Positions 32,478 to 42,508 of a stretch of 58,874 nucleotides of DNA are shown here, piece after piece. The first letter of the stretch is position 1, and every line of letters starts with the position of its first letter. The DNA comes from Actinomadura atramentaria DSM 43919 (GTDB lineage Bacteria > Actinomycetota > Actinomycetes > Streptosporangiales > Streptosporangiaceae). The stretch covers positions 286,520 to 345,393 of the forward strand of contig NZ_KB907213.1 of assembly GCF_000381885.1 (NCBI RefSeq), given 5' to 3'. The notes under the pieces were generated by a model. That model saw only the letters and a program-made list of their open reading frames with translations, searched no databases and was not told where the DNA came from. The translations under genes and the position numbers were made by a program.

Positions 32478-33523
32478 AAGCGAAACCCGCCGCGTGGAAG
32501 CCCGCGCTGCTGATCGCCGGACTCGCCGTCGCGCTCGTCGTGATGGTCGTCGTCGCGGCGGCGCTCGGCCAGGTGAACATTCCGCCCGACCAGGTCGTCG
32601 GCTCGATCCTGCACCGGATCGGGCTGGACGTCGGGCCGCTGCCGGAGGCCGCGCAGGGCGACAACGCGCTGTGGCTCGTCCGGTTCCCGCGCGTCGCGCT
32701 CGCCGTCGTCACCGGCGCGTCCCTCGGCTGCGCCGGGTCGGTCATGCAGGGCGTGTTCGGCAACCCGCTCGCCGAACCCGGCGTCATCGGCGTCTCGTCC
32801 GGTGCGGCCGTGGGCGCGGCGGGCGTCATCGTCTTCGGGTTCACCTTCCTCGGGAACTGGACGGTCGTCGGCGCGGCGTTCGTGTTCGGGCTGCTCACCA
32901 CGCTGCTCGTCTACGTCGTGTCGCGGTCGGGCGGGCGCACCGAGGTCGTGACGCTGCTGCTCACCGGCATCGCCGTCAACGCCGTCGCGACCGCCGCGCT
33001 CGGACTGCTGATGTTCGCGTCCAGCAACGACGCGCTGCGCGCCATCACGTCCTGGCAGCTCGGCAGCCTCGCCAGCGCGACCTGGCCCGCGGTCGGGGCC
33101 GTCACGCCCTGCGCGGTCGTCGGCGTCGCCGTCGCGCTGACGTGCGCGCGGCGGCTGGACGTCCTCGCGCTCGGCGAGCGGCCCGCGCGGCAGCTCGGCG
33201 TGGACGTGGAGCGGCTGCGGCTGCTGTGCGTCGTCGTCATCGCGCTGCTGACGTCCGCGGCCGTCGCGTTCAGCGGGATCATCTCGTTCGTCGGGCTCGT
33301 CGTGCCGCACCTGGTCCGGATGGCCGTCGGGCCGGGGCACCGCGCGCTGATCCCGGCGAGCGCGCTCGGCGGCGCGCTGATCCTCGTCACCGGCGACCTC
33401 GTCGCGCGGACGTCCATCGCCTACCAGGAACTGCCGCTCGGCGTCCTCACCTCGCTGGTCGGCGGGCCGTTCTTCTTCTGGCTGCTGCGGCGCGCGCGCA
33501 GCCGGGCGGGCGGCTGGGGATGA
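32474..33523 (+). CDS. hmuU: Heme ABC transporter permease HmuU (FecCD family)
   Basis: A 349-aa protein with multiple TM helices and FecCD/BtuC signatures: RFPRVALAVVTGASLGCAGS, VMQGVFGNPLAEPGVIGVSS, and FSGIISFVGLVVPHLVRM near the C-terminus. GTG start with GTGA overlap to hmuT; stop overlaps hmuV. It forms the membrane channel of the importer. Confidence 0.92.
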   Translation: MKAKPAAWKPALLIAGLAVALVVMVVVAAALGQVNIPPDQVVGSILHRIGLDVGPLPEAAQGDNALWLVRFPRVALAVVTGASLGCAGSVMQGVFGNPLAEPGVIGVSSGAAVGAAGVIVFGFTFLGNWTVVGAAFVFGLLTTLLVYVVSRSGGRTEVVTLLLTGIAVNAVATAALGLLMFASSNDALRAITSWQLGSLASATWPAVGAVTPCAVVGVAVALTCARRLDVLALGERPARQLGVDVERLRLLCVVVIALLTSAAVAFSGIISFVGLVVPHLVRMAVGPGHRALIPASALGGALILVTGDLVARTSIAYQELPLGVLTSLVGGPFFFWLLRRARSRAGGWG

Positions 33524-34344
33524 TCGCGCTGCGCCGCCGGCCGCGGCTGCCCGCGCCGCCCGAGCACGGCGCGGTCGCGCTCGCCGCCGCCGCGCTCACC
33601 GTCGAACGCGCCGGACGCGCCGTGGTGGACGACGTCACGCTCGACGTCCGGCACGGCGAAGTGCTCGCGCTCGTCGGCCCGAACGGCGCGGGGAAGTCGA
33701 CGCTGCTCGCCGCGCTCTGCGGGGACCTGCGGCCCGCCGCCGGGACGATCCGCGTCGCGAGCGAACCCCTCGACGCGTTCACGCCGCGCGAACTCGCGCT
33801 GCGCCGCTCGATGCTGCCGCAGAAGCACACGCTGTCCTTCCCGTTCACCGCCGGGGACGTCGTGCGGATGGGCCGCGTGCCGTGGGCCGGGACGCCGCTG
33901 GAGGACGACGACGACCACGCCGTCGCCACCGCGCTGCGCGACGCCGACGCCGTCCCGTTCGCCGACCGGCCGTTCACCGCGCTGTCCGGCGGCGAGCAGG
34001 CCCGCGTCGCGCTCGCCCGCGTCCTCGCGCAGCGCGCCGCGACGGTCCTGCTCGACGAACCCACCGCCGCGCTCGACATCCGGCACCAGGAACTCGTCTT
34101 CGGCGTCGCGCGGCGCGAGGCCGCGCGCGGGCACGCCGTGGTCGTCGTCGTCCACGACCTCGACCTCGCCGCCGCCTACGCCGACCGGGTCGCGCTGCTC
34201 GCCGAGGGGCGGCTCGCCGCGTGCGGGCCGTCCGCCGACGTCCTCACCGCCGACCGGCTCACCGAGGTGTACCGGCACGACATCGAGGTGCTGCCGCATC
34301 CGCGCACCGGGCGGCCGCTCGTCCTCCCGCGCCGCGGCGAGTGA
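33520..34344 (+). CDS. hmuV: Heme ABC transporter ATP-binding protein HmuV
   Basis: A 274-aa ATPase with Walker A GPNGAGKST, Q-loop region (SMLPQKH), signature LSGGEQARVALAR, Walker B VLLDEPTAAL and switch His (VVVHDLD). ATG overlaps the permease stop (ATGA). Last gene of the four-gene operon. Confidence 0.93.
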   Translation: MIALRRRPRLPAPPEHGAVALAAAALTVERAGRAVVDDVTLDVRHGEVLALVGPNGAGKSTLLAALCGDLRPAAGTIRVASEPLDAFTPRELALRRSMLPQKHTLSFPFTAGDVVRMGRVPWAGTPLEDDDDHAVATALRDADAVPFADRPFTALSGGEQARVALARVLAQRAATVLLDEPTAALDIRHQELVFGVARREAARGHAVVVVVHDLDLAAAYADRVALLAEGRLAACGPSADVLTADRLTEVYRHDIEVLPHPRTGRPLVLPRRGE

Positions 34345-34509
34345 CCGGGAAACACCGCCGCGGGAGTGTACGCGCCGCCGCCGGGATGGCACGCTCTGCA
34401 CGTGAGGGCGGCCATACCGGCGGCGAACCGGCATCTTAGGCTGAACCCGGGCCGTCCCCCGTCGCGCGGACGCCCGCGCGCAAGGCATCCCCCGGCCTTG
34501 GAGGCACTG

Positions 34510-37437
34510 GTGAACGGCAGGCACACGCTCGCGGCCCGGCACGCGGCCCGCACCGCCGCGCGCAGGGAGGCGGGGCGCGCCGTCGCGCGGCAGATCGGCG
34601 CGCGGCTGGAAGAACTGCCCGCGCTGCCCGGACTGCCGCGCTCGCTGCTCGAACTGCGCGTCCGGTGGGTGCTGCTCGTCGTCGTCGCGGTCGCGAACCT
34701 CGGCGGCGCGGCCGTCGTGCTGTCGTTCGCGCTGTTCGTCCTGCCCGATCCGCCGCTGCCCGACCGGGGGTACGCGCGGCTCGTCAACACCGTCGCGTTC
34801 TTCGGATACCCGCTCGTCGCCGCGCCCTCGGTGCTCGCCACCGGGCTGCGGATGTGGCGGCCCGTCATCCGGGTCGTCCGCGACGGCGCGGTCACCAGCC
34901 GCTCGCAGGGACGCGCCGTGCTGCTCGGGCCGATGCGGCTCACCCTGCTCGTCGGCGGCATGTGGACGCTCGGCGCGATCGGCTGGTTCGGGCTCGACAT
35001 CGTGCTGTTCAACGTCGAACTCGCCATCAAGACCGGGCTGACGTGCCTGCTCGGCGCGCTCGCCACCTGCACCATCGTGTACCTGCTGTCGGAACGGCTC
35101 TTGCGGCCCGCCGCCGCGCTCGTCCTGGCCACCGGTGAGTCGCGGCGGATACGGCTGCCCGGCGTCGTCACCCGCGCGATGCTCGCGTGGGCGCTCGGGA
35201 CCGTCATCCCCGTGCTCGGGCTGATCTGCGTCGGGTTCGGGGCGCTGTTCGTCCCGACGATCAGCGCGACGCAGCTCTCCGTCACGATGGTCGGGCTCGG
35301 CGCGACGGCGATCCTCGTCGGGATGGGCGTCACGTACATGGCGATCAAGGCTGTCGCGGACCCGATCAAGACGGTCCGGACCGGCATGGCCCGCGTCGAG
35401 CGCGGCGACCTCGACGCCCGCATCGACGTCTACGACGCCAGCGAGGTCGGGCAGCTCCAGGCCGGGTTCAACCACATGGTGTCGGGGCTGCGGCAGCACG
35501 AGCGGCTCCGCGACCTGTTCGGGCGGCACGTCGGGGAGCAGGTCGCCGACCTCGCGCTGGAGAGCGACGGGATCGAGCTCGGCGGAGAGGTCCGGAACGT
35601 CGCCGTCCTGTTCGTCGACCTCGCCGGGTCCACGCGGCTCGCGGAGACGCACAGCCCCGACGAGGTCGTCGAGCTGTTGAACCGGTTCTTCGGCGTCGTC
35701 GTCGGCGCGGTCGGCGCGCACGGCGGCTGGATCAACAAGTTCGAGGGCGACGCCGCGCTCGCCGTCTTCGGCGCGCCCCTCGACCTCGACGACGCGGCGG
35801 GCGGCGCGCTCGGCGCGGCCCGCGAGATCGGGCGGCGGCTCCGCGCCGAGGTGCCCGGCGTGGACTTCGGCGTCGGCGTCTCCGCCGGGGAGGTCGTCGC
35901 CGGGTACATCGGGGCCGAGCAGCGCTTCGAGTACACCGTCATCGGTGACCCGGTGAACGAGGGCGCGCGGCTCAGCGACCTCGCCAAGACGGTGCCGGGC
36001 CGCGTCCTGGCCGCCGGGCACCTGCTCGACCTCGCGCACCTCGCCGAGGCGGGCGCGTGGGAGTTCGGCAAATCGGTGACGCTGCGCGGCCGCAGCAGGC
36101 CGACGCGGCTGGCGATGCCGCTCGCCGCCGCGCCGGACGAGGACGAGCCGTCGACCTCCCGCCGCTCCCGCCTGCGCGTCCCGCGGCCCCGCGTCCCCCG
36201 CCTCCGCCGCCGCCCCGCCGACGCCGAGCCCACCGACCCGAACCCCGAACACGACTCCGCCCCGCCGACCCCCGCGCCGCCCGCCGACCCGACCCCCGAC
36301 ACCGACCAGCCGGCCGTCGCCGCGCCCGCGCGGCCCGGTGACGGACCGCCGGCCGTCGCCGTCACCGCGCAGCCCGGCGACGCGCCGCCCGCTGTCACCG
36401 CGCCCGCGCAGCCCGGCGACGCGCCGCCCGCCGTCGCCCTCACCGCGCAGCCCGGCGACGCTCCGCCCGCTGTCGCCGTGTCCGCGCGGCCCGGTGACGG
36501 ACCGCCCGCTGTCGCCGTGTCCGCGCGGCCCGGCGACGCTCCGCCCGTCCGCGCGGACGCCGAAAAGGCCCCTGACCCGAACGCTCGGCCGGACGCGCCG
36601 GACGACGAACGCCCCGACCGCGCGGCCACCGCCGCGCCCGCTCGAACGAACCCGAACGCACACCGCCGAACCCCCGCAAGCATGAACACCGTCCCACCCG
36701 CCGCGACCACGAACGCGCGAGCCTCGACCAACGACAACGCTGAAGCGAACGCACCCCAAGAAGCGACCACCTGCGCCCTGGAAGAAACAGACGCGCGCCT
36801 TGCGGCGGACGCGGCCGAAAACCACGCCGAAGCGCACCCGGACGGCAAGGCGACCGCCGACGCGAGCACCTGCGGCGTCTCGGACGGCGACGCGAGCACC
36901 TGCGGCGTCGCGAACGGCGAACCCCGCGCGGACGCGGGCGGCCAGCCGAACACGCGCAGGCGTCGGCGCGGGGCGACGGACACGGCTGCCGACACGAGCG
37001 CGGACACGGACCCGCGCGCGCCGGGCTCCCCCGCGCCGACGGACCCTGACGCGGGCACAGCCCCGGAATCGCCCGCGAAAAGCGGAGCGCGCGCGGCCGT
37101 CCGCAGCCGGACGAGCGCGCGCAGGCGCGGCAGGCCGGACGCAGACGCGGGCGCAAGCGCGGGCAGCGGCATGGGCGCGGGCGAAGACTCGGGCGCAGGC
37201 GCAAGCATGGGTGCAGGCGAAAGCTCGGGCGCAGACGCAGGAGTAGACGCAGACGCGGGCGAGAACGCAGGCGCAAGCGCAGGCGGAGACGCGGGTGTCG
37301 ATGTCGCCGCGGACGCGGGTGCCGAAGTCGGCGCGGAGCCGCGCGATGAGGGAAGCGAGCGCGTTCGCGTGCGGTGGGGGAGAGGCGGGCGGCGGAGGGG
37401 GCCGCGGGCGGGCGGCCCGTCCGGTGGGCGCGGCTGA
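34510..37437 (+). CDS. Membrane class III adenylate/guanylate cyclase with long low-complexity tail
   Basis: A 975-aa protein. The GTG at 34510 follows TTGGAGG; upstream in-frame codons look non-coding. N-terminal TM segments (LLVVVAVANLGGAAVVLSFA and others) precede a HAMP domain (IKTVRTGMARVERGDLDAR) and a class III cyclase domain with metal Asp370 (FVDLAGS) and Asp414 (FEGDAALAVF). After about residue 545 it becomes a ~400-residue disordered tail with six 13-aa repeats (residues 602-679), a twofold DASTCGV repeat and a Gly/Ala/Ser/Asp-rich stretch. Such a tail is exceptional for the family. The product, probably cAMP, is inferred. Confidence 0.85.
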   Translation: MNGRHTLAARHAARTAARREAGRAVARQIGARLEELPALPGLPRSLLELRVRWVLLVVVAVANLGGAAVVLSFALFVLPDPPLPDRGYARLVNTVAFFGYPLVAAPSVLATGLRMWRPVIRVVRDGAVTSRSQGRAVLLGPMRLTLLVGGMWTLGAIGWFGLDIVLFNVELAIKTGLTCLLGALATCTIVYLLSERLLRPAAALVLATGESRRIRLPGVVTRAMLAWALGTVIPVLGLICVGFGALFVPTISATQLSVTMVGLGATAILVGMGVTYMAIKAVADPIKTVRTGMARVERGDLDARIDVYDASEVGQLQAGFNHMVSGLRQHERLRDLFGRHVGEQVADLALESDGIELGGEVRNVAVLFVDLAGSTRLAETHSPDEVVELLNRFFGVVVGAVGAHGGWINKFEGDAALAVFGAPLDLDDAAGGALGAAREIGRRLRAEVPGVDFGVGVSAGEVVAGYIGAEQRFEYTVIGDPVNEGARLSDLAKTVPGRVLAAGHLLDLAHLAEAGAWEFGKSVTLRGRSRPTRLAMPLAAAPDEDEPSTSRRSRLRVPRPRVPRLRRRPADAEPTDPNPEHDSAPPTPAPPADPTPDTDQPAVAAPARPGDGPPAVAVTAQPGDAPPAVTAPAQPGDAPPAVALTAQPGDAPPAVAVSARPGDGPPAVAVSARPGDAPPVRADAEKAPDPNARPDAPDDERPDRAATAAPARTNPNAHRRTPASMNTVPPAATTNARASTNDNAEANAPQEATTCALEETDARLAADAAENHAEAHPDGKATADASTCGVSDGDASTCGVANGEPRADAGGQPNTRRRRRGATDTAADTSADTDPRAPGSPAPTDPDAGTAPESPAKSGARAAVRSRTSARRRGRPDADAGASAGSGMGAGEDSGAGASMGAGESSGADAGVDADAGENAGASAGGDAGVDVAADAGAEVGAEPRDEGSERVRVRWGRGGRRRGPRAGGPSGGRG
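36313..36546 (+). repeat. Six tandem 39-bp repeats in the cyclase gene
   Basis: Six in-frame units encode AVAxxARPGDGPP-type 13-mers, starting GCCGTCGCC or GCTGTC and ending CCGCC(C/G). Little drift between units, so recent slippage or unequal crossover is likely. Confidence 0.85.
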
Positions 37438-37551
37438 GTGGGGCGTCGTGGGCGGCCGGAAACAAAATTTTGCGCCCTCTTGTTCGGTGTGCGCACGTTC
37501 CGAGCCCGCCGCCGCACCCGCCAGGTGATTACCTCACCCACGGGAGGACGG

Positions 37552-38901
37552 GTGATCGAACGGCGAGCATGGTCGATACGGCTGCGGATGACGCTGCTGA
37601 CCACGATCATCACCGCCCTGGTCAGCGGCGTGGTGGCGATCCTGGTCATGGTGGCGACCCACGGCCGCGCCGACGACTACCGGCGCGAGAAGACGATCTC
37701 GGCGGCGCTGCGGCTCGTCCACGACGTCAAGCGCGGCACGCTCCCCGCCGTCCTGCCGCACGAGCGGGAGGCGCCGGTCCTCCAGGTGCTGGACAGCCGC
37801 GGCCGGATCGTCGCGGCGAGCCGGCAGGTGCGCGGCGGCCCGCGCGTCGCGTCGTTCGTCCCGCCCGAGGCGAGCGTCTACAGCTCGACGCGGCTGTGCC
37901 CGCCGCGCGGGCTGCAGCGGTGCATGAACGTCGTCGCGTTCCGCGTGTACCAGCCGGACGGCGACTGGATCGTGTACGCGGCGAGCAACACGGTGCCCTG
38001 GTACGTCAGCGTCGAGCTGGTGCTGTTCGTCGTCGGCCTCGCGCTGCTGCTGATCGGGCTGACGGCCCTGTCCACGTGGCGCACCGTCAACCGGACGCTC
38101 GCGCCGGTCGGGGCGATCCGGGCGGAACTGGCGGAGATCACGGCGACGTCGTCGGGGCGGCGCGTGCCCGTCCCCGCGACGCGCGACGAGATCCGGATGC
38201 TCGCCGAGACCGTCAACGCCACCCTGGACCGGCTCGACGTCGCGCTGGAGAAGCAGCGCCGGTTCACGTCCGACGCGTCCCACGACCTGCGCAGCCCCAT
38301 CGCGGCGGCCCGCGCCCAGGTCGAGGAGGCGCTGATCGCGCCCGAGGAGGCGGACTGGGAGAACGTCGGCCACGCCGTCCTCAACAGCCTCGAACGGCTG
38401 CAGGCGATCGTCACCGACCTGCTGGAACTCGCGCGCCTCGACGCGGGCACCCGCTCCCACGACGAGGTCGTGGACCTCGCCGCGCTCGTGTCGATCGAGC
38501 TGGGCCGCGTCGAGCGGAGCAAGGAGGTCGTCCCCGACCTCCAGGTCGAGACGACGGTGCGCGGCGAGCGGCTGCGGCTCACGCGGCTGCTGACGAACCT
38601 GCTCGACAACGCCGAACGGCACGCCGAGTCCCGCATCGAGGTGCGGGTGCGGACGGAGGGCGACACGGCGGTCCTCGAAGTCGTCGACGACGGCGCGGGC
38701 ATCGCGCCCGAGGACCGCGAGGTCGTCTTCCAGCGCTTCGCGCGGCTCAAGGACTCGCGCGAGCGGGACGCGGGCGGCACCGGCCTCGGCCTGCCGATCG
38801 CGCTGCAGGTCGCGCGGGCGCACGGCGGGACGCTGAGCATCGAGGACAGCGAGAAGGGCGCGCGGTTCGTGCTGCGCCTGCCGCGGGCGGCGCGCGCCTG
38901 A
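37552..38901 (+). CDS. Sensor histidine kinase (orphan)
   Basis: A 449-aa kinase. GTG 37552 follows GGGAGGAC. TM1 (LLTTIITALVSGVVAILVMV), an extracytoplasmic domain with two cysteines (RLCPPRGLQRCM), TM2 (VELVLFVVGLALLLIGL), HAMP, H box with His244 (ASHDLRSPI), N box (LTNLLDNAERH), and G boxes (DDGAGIAPEDR, GGTGLGLPIA). No response regulator lies next to it, so the partner is elsewhere. An Ala-Arg tail ends the protein. Confidence 0.88.
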   Translation: MIERRAWSIRLRMTLLTTIITALVSGVVAILVMVATHGRADDYRREKTISAALRLVHDVKRGTLPAVLPHEREAPVLQVLDSRGRIVAASRQVRGGPRVASFVPPEASVYSSTRLCPPRGLQRCMNVVAFRVYQPDGDWIVYAASNTVPWYVSVELVLFVVGLALLLIGLTALSTWRTVNRTLAPVGAIRAELAEITATSSGRRVPVPATRDEIRMLAETVNATLDRLDVALEKQRRFTSDASHDLRSPIAAARAQVEEALIAPEEADWENVGHAVLNSLERLQAIVTDLLELARLDAGTRSHDEVVDLAALVSIELGRVERSKEVVPDLQVETTVRGERLRLTRLLTNLLDNAERHAESRIEVRVRTEGDTAVLEVVDDGAGIAPEDREVVFQRFARLKDSRERDAGGTGLGLPIALQVARAHGGTLSIEDSEKGARFVLRLPRAARA

Positions 38902-38964
38902 GAACACCGGCGGGGGGCCGGAACGGCGCGGGCGCTCCCCTCTCGCCCGTCGCCGGTCGTGCCG

Positions 38965-40608
38965 CTAGTCGCGGTCGGCCGCGCCCCACAACCGCATCCA
39001 CGCGGTCATCCGGGCCTCCTTCACCTCGACCGGGACGCGCGTGAAGCGCGCCGGGGCGAGCCCGCCGACGCCGTCCGCCAGGACCGCGTCGTACACGAAC
39101 TCCGAGGTGATGAAGCCGAGGTCCGCCCCGGTGGCGGCCATGCGCTCCTTGAGCGCGGCGGCGTCGATCATCCGGGCGGCCTGGATGATCGCCCGGCCGG
39201 ACAGCCCCTCGGGATCGGGGATGACCGGGCCGACGTTGAGCGCGATCCGCAACTGGAACCCGACGGCCGCGCTCGACCGGTGGTTGTGGTCGCGCAGCGC
39301 GTCCGCGAGCGTGGCGAGCAGCGGGTCCACCGCGGCGCGCGGCGGGAAGTCCGCCGGGATCACGATGAACGCGCCGTCGCCGCGGTCCTCGCGGTGGCAC
39401 GCCTCCCACGGGATGCCGGACCAGGCGAACGCCTCCCGGAGCCGGTCGTACATGACGCGGCGGACGTGGACGCGGTCCGCGTCGGTGCGGTGCGCGCCGC
39501 TGAACGCCGCCACGTCGGTGAACAGGATCGTGCTCATGCGGCCCGCCCACTGCGACGCGGGGCCGCCCACCGGCTGCGGGCGGAGCACCGGGCCGGGCGG
39601 CAGCCGGACGGCGAAGTCCGGGCGGGCCGCGGGCCGCTCGGGTTCGAGGACGATGAAGCGCGTCGGCTCGGCGCTTCCCGCGCCTACGGGCTCGGTCTCG
39701 TCCGCCGATCCCGGCCCGGCGTTCGCGTCAGACGGCCCGGTGCTCGGAGAACCCGGGTCGGCGTCCGGGCGCGTCTCCTCGTCCGCGGAGCCGTACGCGC
39801 GCGTGTAGACCTCGCCGGCCGACCACACCGGCCCCTCGGGCGGGACGGATTCGGCGGCGGACCCGGCGGGCTCGTAGTGGTCGCCGAGCCGCCACTCGCC
39901 GGTCGGCGGGAGGGCCGCCGCGTCGTCCCACGGCTCGGTCCACGGGCCGGTCGGCGGCCCGGTCGGCGGTTCGGCGTCGAGCGGGAGCGGGCGGGTCGGG
40001 CCGCCGGGCCCCGCGCTCGCGACGACCTCGTCCCCGCCGCGCAGGCCGCGCAGCGGGCCGGTCGCGATGTGGACGTCCTCGCCGGTGCCGGGCGGCACCT
40101 CCGCGAACGGGTGCTGGATCGTCAGCCGGACCCGGGTCAGCCGCTCGGGCGGCGGCCCCGCGTCGGCCCGCTCGATCCGGAGCCGCCGCGTGTACGGCTC
40201 GCGCTCGGCCAGCCCCCGCACGCTCGCGTGGACGACGTAGAACGCGGCGAGCAGCTCGGCCGGAATCCGCAGGACGCGGACCCGCTCCAGCGTCACGACC
40301 CCGGCGGACCGCGTCCGCCGCCGCAGCTCGCCGTGCTCGCCGATGAGGCTGCCCGGCCCGCGCACCGCGACGGTCGAGCGGCGGCCGTCACGTTCCACCC
40401 ACACGCGGACGCTGCCCTCCCGCAGGACGAGCACGTGGTCGGCGACCGCGCCGGACTCCCACAGCACCCGCCCGGCGGGCACGGCCTCGTGCTCGCAGAG
40501 CCGGCTGAACTGGTGGCGCTGCTGCGGGGTCAGCGCGTCCCAGAAGGGGCGGCCGGGACGGTCGTCGGGCGGCGGAACCACGCCCCGCCGCGGGCGTTCG
40601 AAGGTCAC
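38965..40608 (-). CDS. Cyclic-nucleotide-binding domain fused to a class III cyclase domain
   Basis: A 547-aa cytoplasmic protein. The N-terminal cNMP-binding/CRP-like effector domain (LCEHEAVPAGRVLWESGAVA; VLREGSVRVWVERDGR; GSLIGEHGEL) is followed by a long acidic Pro/Gly-rich linker and a C-terminal cyclase homology domain (TILFTDVAAFSGAHRTDADR; EDRGDGAFIVIP) with two candidate metal-binding aspartates. GTG at 40608 follows GAGGAG; further in-frame upstream sequence is less protein-like. The arrangement suggests a nucleotide-sensing cyclase, perhaps feedback regulated, or an inactive sensor. Confidence 0.78.
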   Translation of the reverse strand: MTFERPRRGVVPPPDDRPGRPFWDALTPQQRHQFSRLCEHEAVPAGRVLWESGAVADHVLVLREGSVRVWVERDGRRSTVAVRGPGSLIGEHGELRRRTRSAGVVTLERVRVLRIPAELLAAFYVVHASVRGLAEREPYTRRLRIERADAGPPPERLTRVRLTIQHPFAEVPPGTGEDVHIATGPLRGLRGGDEVVASAGPGGPTRPLPLDAEPPTGPPTGPWTEPWDDAAALPPTGEWRLGDHYEPAGSAAESVPPEGPVWSAGEVYTRAYGSADEETRPDADPGSPSTGPSDANAGPGSADETEPVGAGSAEPTRFIVLEPERPAARPDFAVRLPPGPVLRPQPVGGPASQWAGRMSTILFTDVAAFSGAHRTDADRVHVRRVMYDRLREAFAWSGIPWEACHREDRGDGAFIVIPADFPPRAAVDPLLATLADALRDHNHRSSAAVGFQLRIALNVGPVIPDPEGLSGRAIIQAARMIDAAALKERMAATGADLGFITSEFVYDAVLADGVGGLAPARFTRVPVEVKEARMTAWMRLWGAADRD

Positions 40609-41385
40609 CAACGAAGGCTCCTCGTCCGGCGGTCCGGGGGTGAGCCGGGCCGGACGGCCGGTGGAGCGGAGAACGGAATCGCGTGCATGTCGAGAACCCC
40701 TGTCCCGAAACGGCTCCCGATCCGGCACCTCGGACCGCCGGTCCCCAGGCGGACGGCGAGGGTGGGGGAATCCGGAGCATTCCACCTATGGCCTGCACCG
40801 TGCGGGCACGGTTAGACTTGGTGAGTCCGCCGAGCGCGTTTTACCTGGTCAGCGAGGTATTGACCCGGCGACTGCCATCGCCGGTCCCGTTCGCCGCACC
40901 GGGGACGCCGCCCGCGGTCTCCGCAAGGGCCGTCCTCCGTCCGATCCCCGATCCTTCCGGCGGCGAACCGACGATCGGGGGTGTGGGGGGCGGCTCTTTC
41001 GCTGCGCGCGGTGCGCGGGTTCCGCACCGCTCGTGGTCGGGGGGTGTGATCGTTTCGGCCTCCTGTCCCGCCGGTGTGAAGCCGTTGCCGCACCGGCCTG
41101 TCAATACTCCACTCGAGGCTACCACGCAATCCGCCGCGTGGCCTTTCGTTTCCTGGTAATCTGCTACATGGCACATTGAAGCATGGACGACCGCCACCCG
41201 ACCAGATGCGAGGTGCGTTCTGTGCATAAAGCCACGTCAGCACGGTCGCCCGCACGAGGCGCGGGGTGCCGGACGCCGCACGAGGTGGCGTTCCGCCGCC
41301 GACGATTCCGACAGCAGGCACGACGCCATATGGCAGTCCGGCAGATGGCGGACCGCCGACCCGACGACCCGGAGTGACAATCGAC
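40609..41385. other. Intergenic, no confident gene
   Basis: Divergent region between the cNMP/cyclase gene and an XRE gene. Open frames are GC-skew shadows. A more AT-rich patch at 41140-41180 (TTCCTGGTAATCTGCTACAT) probably carries the XRE promoter. No RNA gene seen. Confidence 0.4.
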
Positions 41386-42258
41386 ATGGCGACTGACCAG
41401 GGGCCGATGGTCCAGAGCGCGCAACTGCGCACGGAACTCGTCCATCTCCGCAAGGAGAAGGGCCTCACGCAGGAGCAGGTCGCGAAGAAGCTCGACTGGA
41501 GCTCCTCGAAGCTCATCCGCATCGAGGGCGGGAAGAACGCGATCTCCCGCACCGATCTCCAGGCGCTGCTGCTCCAGTACGACGTCACGTCCGAATCCCG
41601 CCAGGAGAAACTGCAGGCGCTGGCGCGCGGCGCGCGCGAACCCGCCTGGTGGGCGCCGTACCGGGGCGAGTTCTCCGAGACGTACCTCAATTACGTGGGG
41701 TACGAGTCGGGCGCGTCCTTCGTCCGGCACTTCCAGGGGCTGATCATTCCGGGTTTGCTCCAGACGCCGGAGTACGCCGAGGTCATCGCGTCCGGAATCG
41801 TGGGGCCGGTGCAGGTCGGCACGGTCGTCAAGCTGCGGATGGAAAGGCAGCGCCGGATGGTCGAGCGCGAGAATCCGCCGCACCGGCTCTTCCTCATCGA
41901 CGAGGCGACGATCCGCCGGCACGTCGGCGTCATGGTCGATCCTGGGATCATGCCGCGGCAGCTCCGCTCCATCGCCGACGACGCTGAGCGCGACGAACTG
42001 CTGACCGTCCGGGTGGTCCCTTTCTCGGTCGGGTCGCACAAGGGGCTTGAGGGCCCGTTCACGATCCTGGAATTCGACTCCGGGCTGAACGACGTCCTCT
42101 ACCTGGAGGGGAGCCGGGCGGCGAGCGTCCTGTTCGCGGGGGACGAGACCCGGATCTCCGACTACCGGGGCGCGTTTGAGGACCTGCTCGACCTCTCGCT
42201 GCCCGAGGATCGTTCCATCGAGATGATCCGGGACGCGGCCGACCAGCTCATGGCCTGA
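41386..42258 (+). CDS. XRE-family regulator with DUF5753 domain
   Basis: A 290-aa protein with HTH (LTQEQVAKKLDWSSSKLIRI) and DUF5753 (FQGLIIPGLLQTPEYAEVIA; RVVPFSVGSHKGLEGPFTIL). ATG 41386 follows GGAGTGA; an in-frame upstream extension is unlikely. A DUF397 gene follows at 42509, the usual partner. It is a second, chromosomal copy of the pair type seen at 8087-9169. Confidence 0.9.
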   Translation: MATDQGPMVQSAQLRTELVHLRKEKGLTQEQVAKKLDWSSSKLIRIEGGKNAISRTDLQALLLQYDVTSESRQEKLQALARGAREPAWWAPYRGEFSETYLNYVGYESGASFVRHFQGLIIPGLLQTPEYAEVIASGIVGPVQVGTVVKLRMERQRRMVERENPPHRLFLIDEATIRRHVGVMVDPGIMPRQLRSIADDAERDELLTVRVVPFSVGSHKGLEGPFTILEFDSGLNDVLYLEGSRAASVLFAGDETRISDYRGAFEDLLDLSLPEDRSIEMIRDAADQLMA

Positions 42259-42508
42259 TCCGCGGGCCCGCGGGGACCGGAGGGGGTGGACGGAGACCAC
42301 CAGGGCACAAGGCCGTTCGGCCGCATAGCGAGAACCTGATCTTGTGGCGCGCCGTAGGCGGGAGAACATCGACCGCCTACACTCGTGGACGGGAAATCAT
42401 CCACAAGGTCGTGGTTTGCTGTGCCCTGTCCGGTATCGGCCTTCTGGAGAACAGCCATCTCGTCGATCAGCAGACAGGGCCCGCCGGCGACGGATGGAGG
42501 GTCACTGG

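Noticed and set aside
33421..36837. 1138-codon minus-strand frame over hmuV and the cyclase
   Set aside because: Low-complexity Arg/Gly/Asp composition and no domains; plus-strand genes have full motifs.
35430..37649. 739-codon minus-strand frame over the cyclase tail
   Set aside because: Mirror of the GC-rich repeat region; no start signal or motif.
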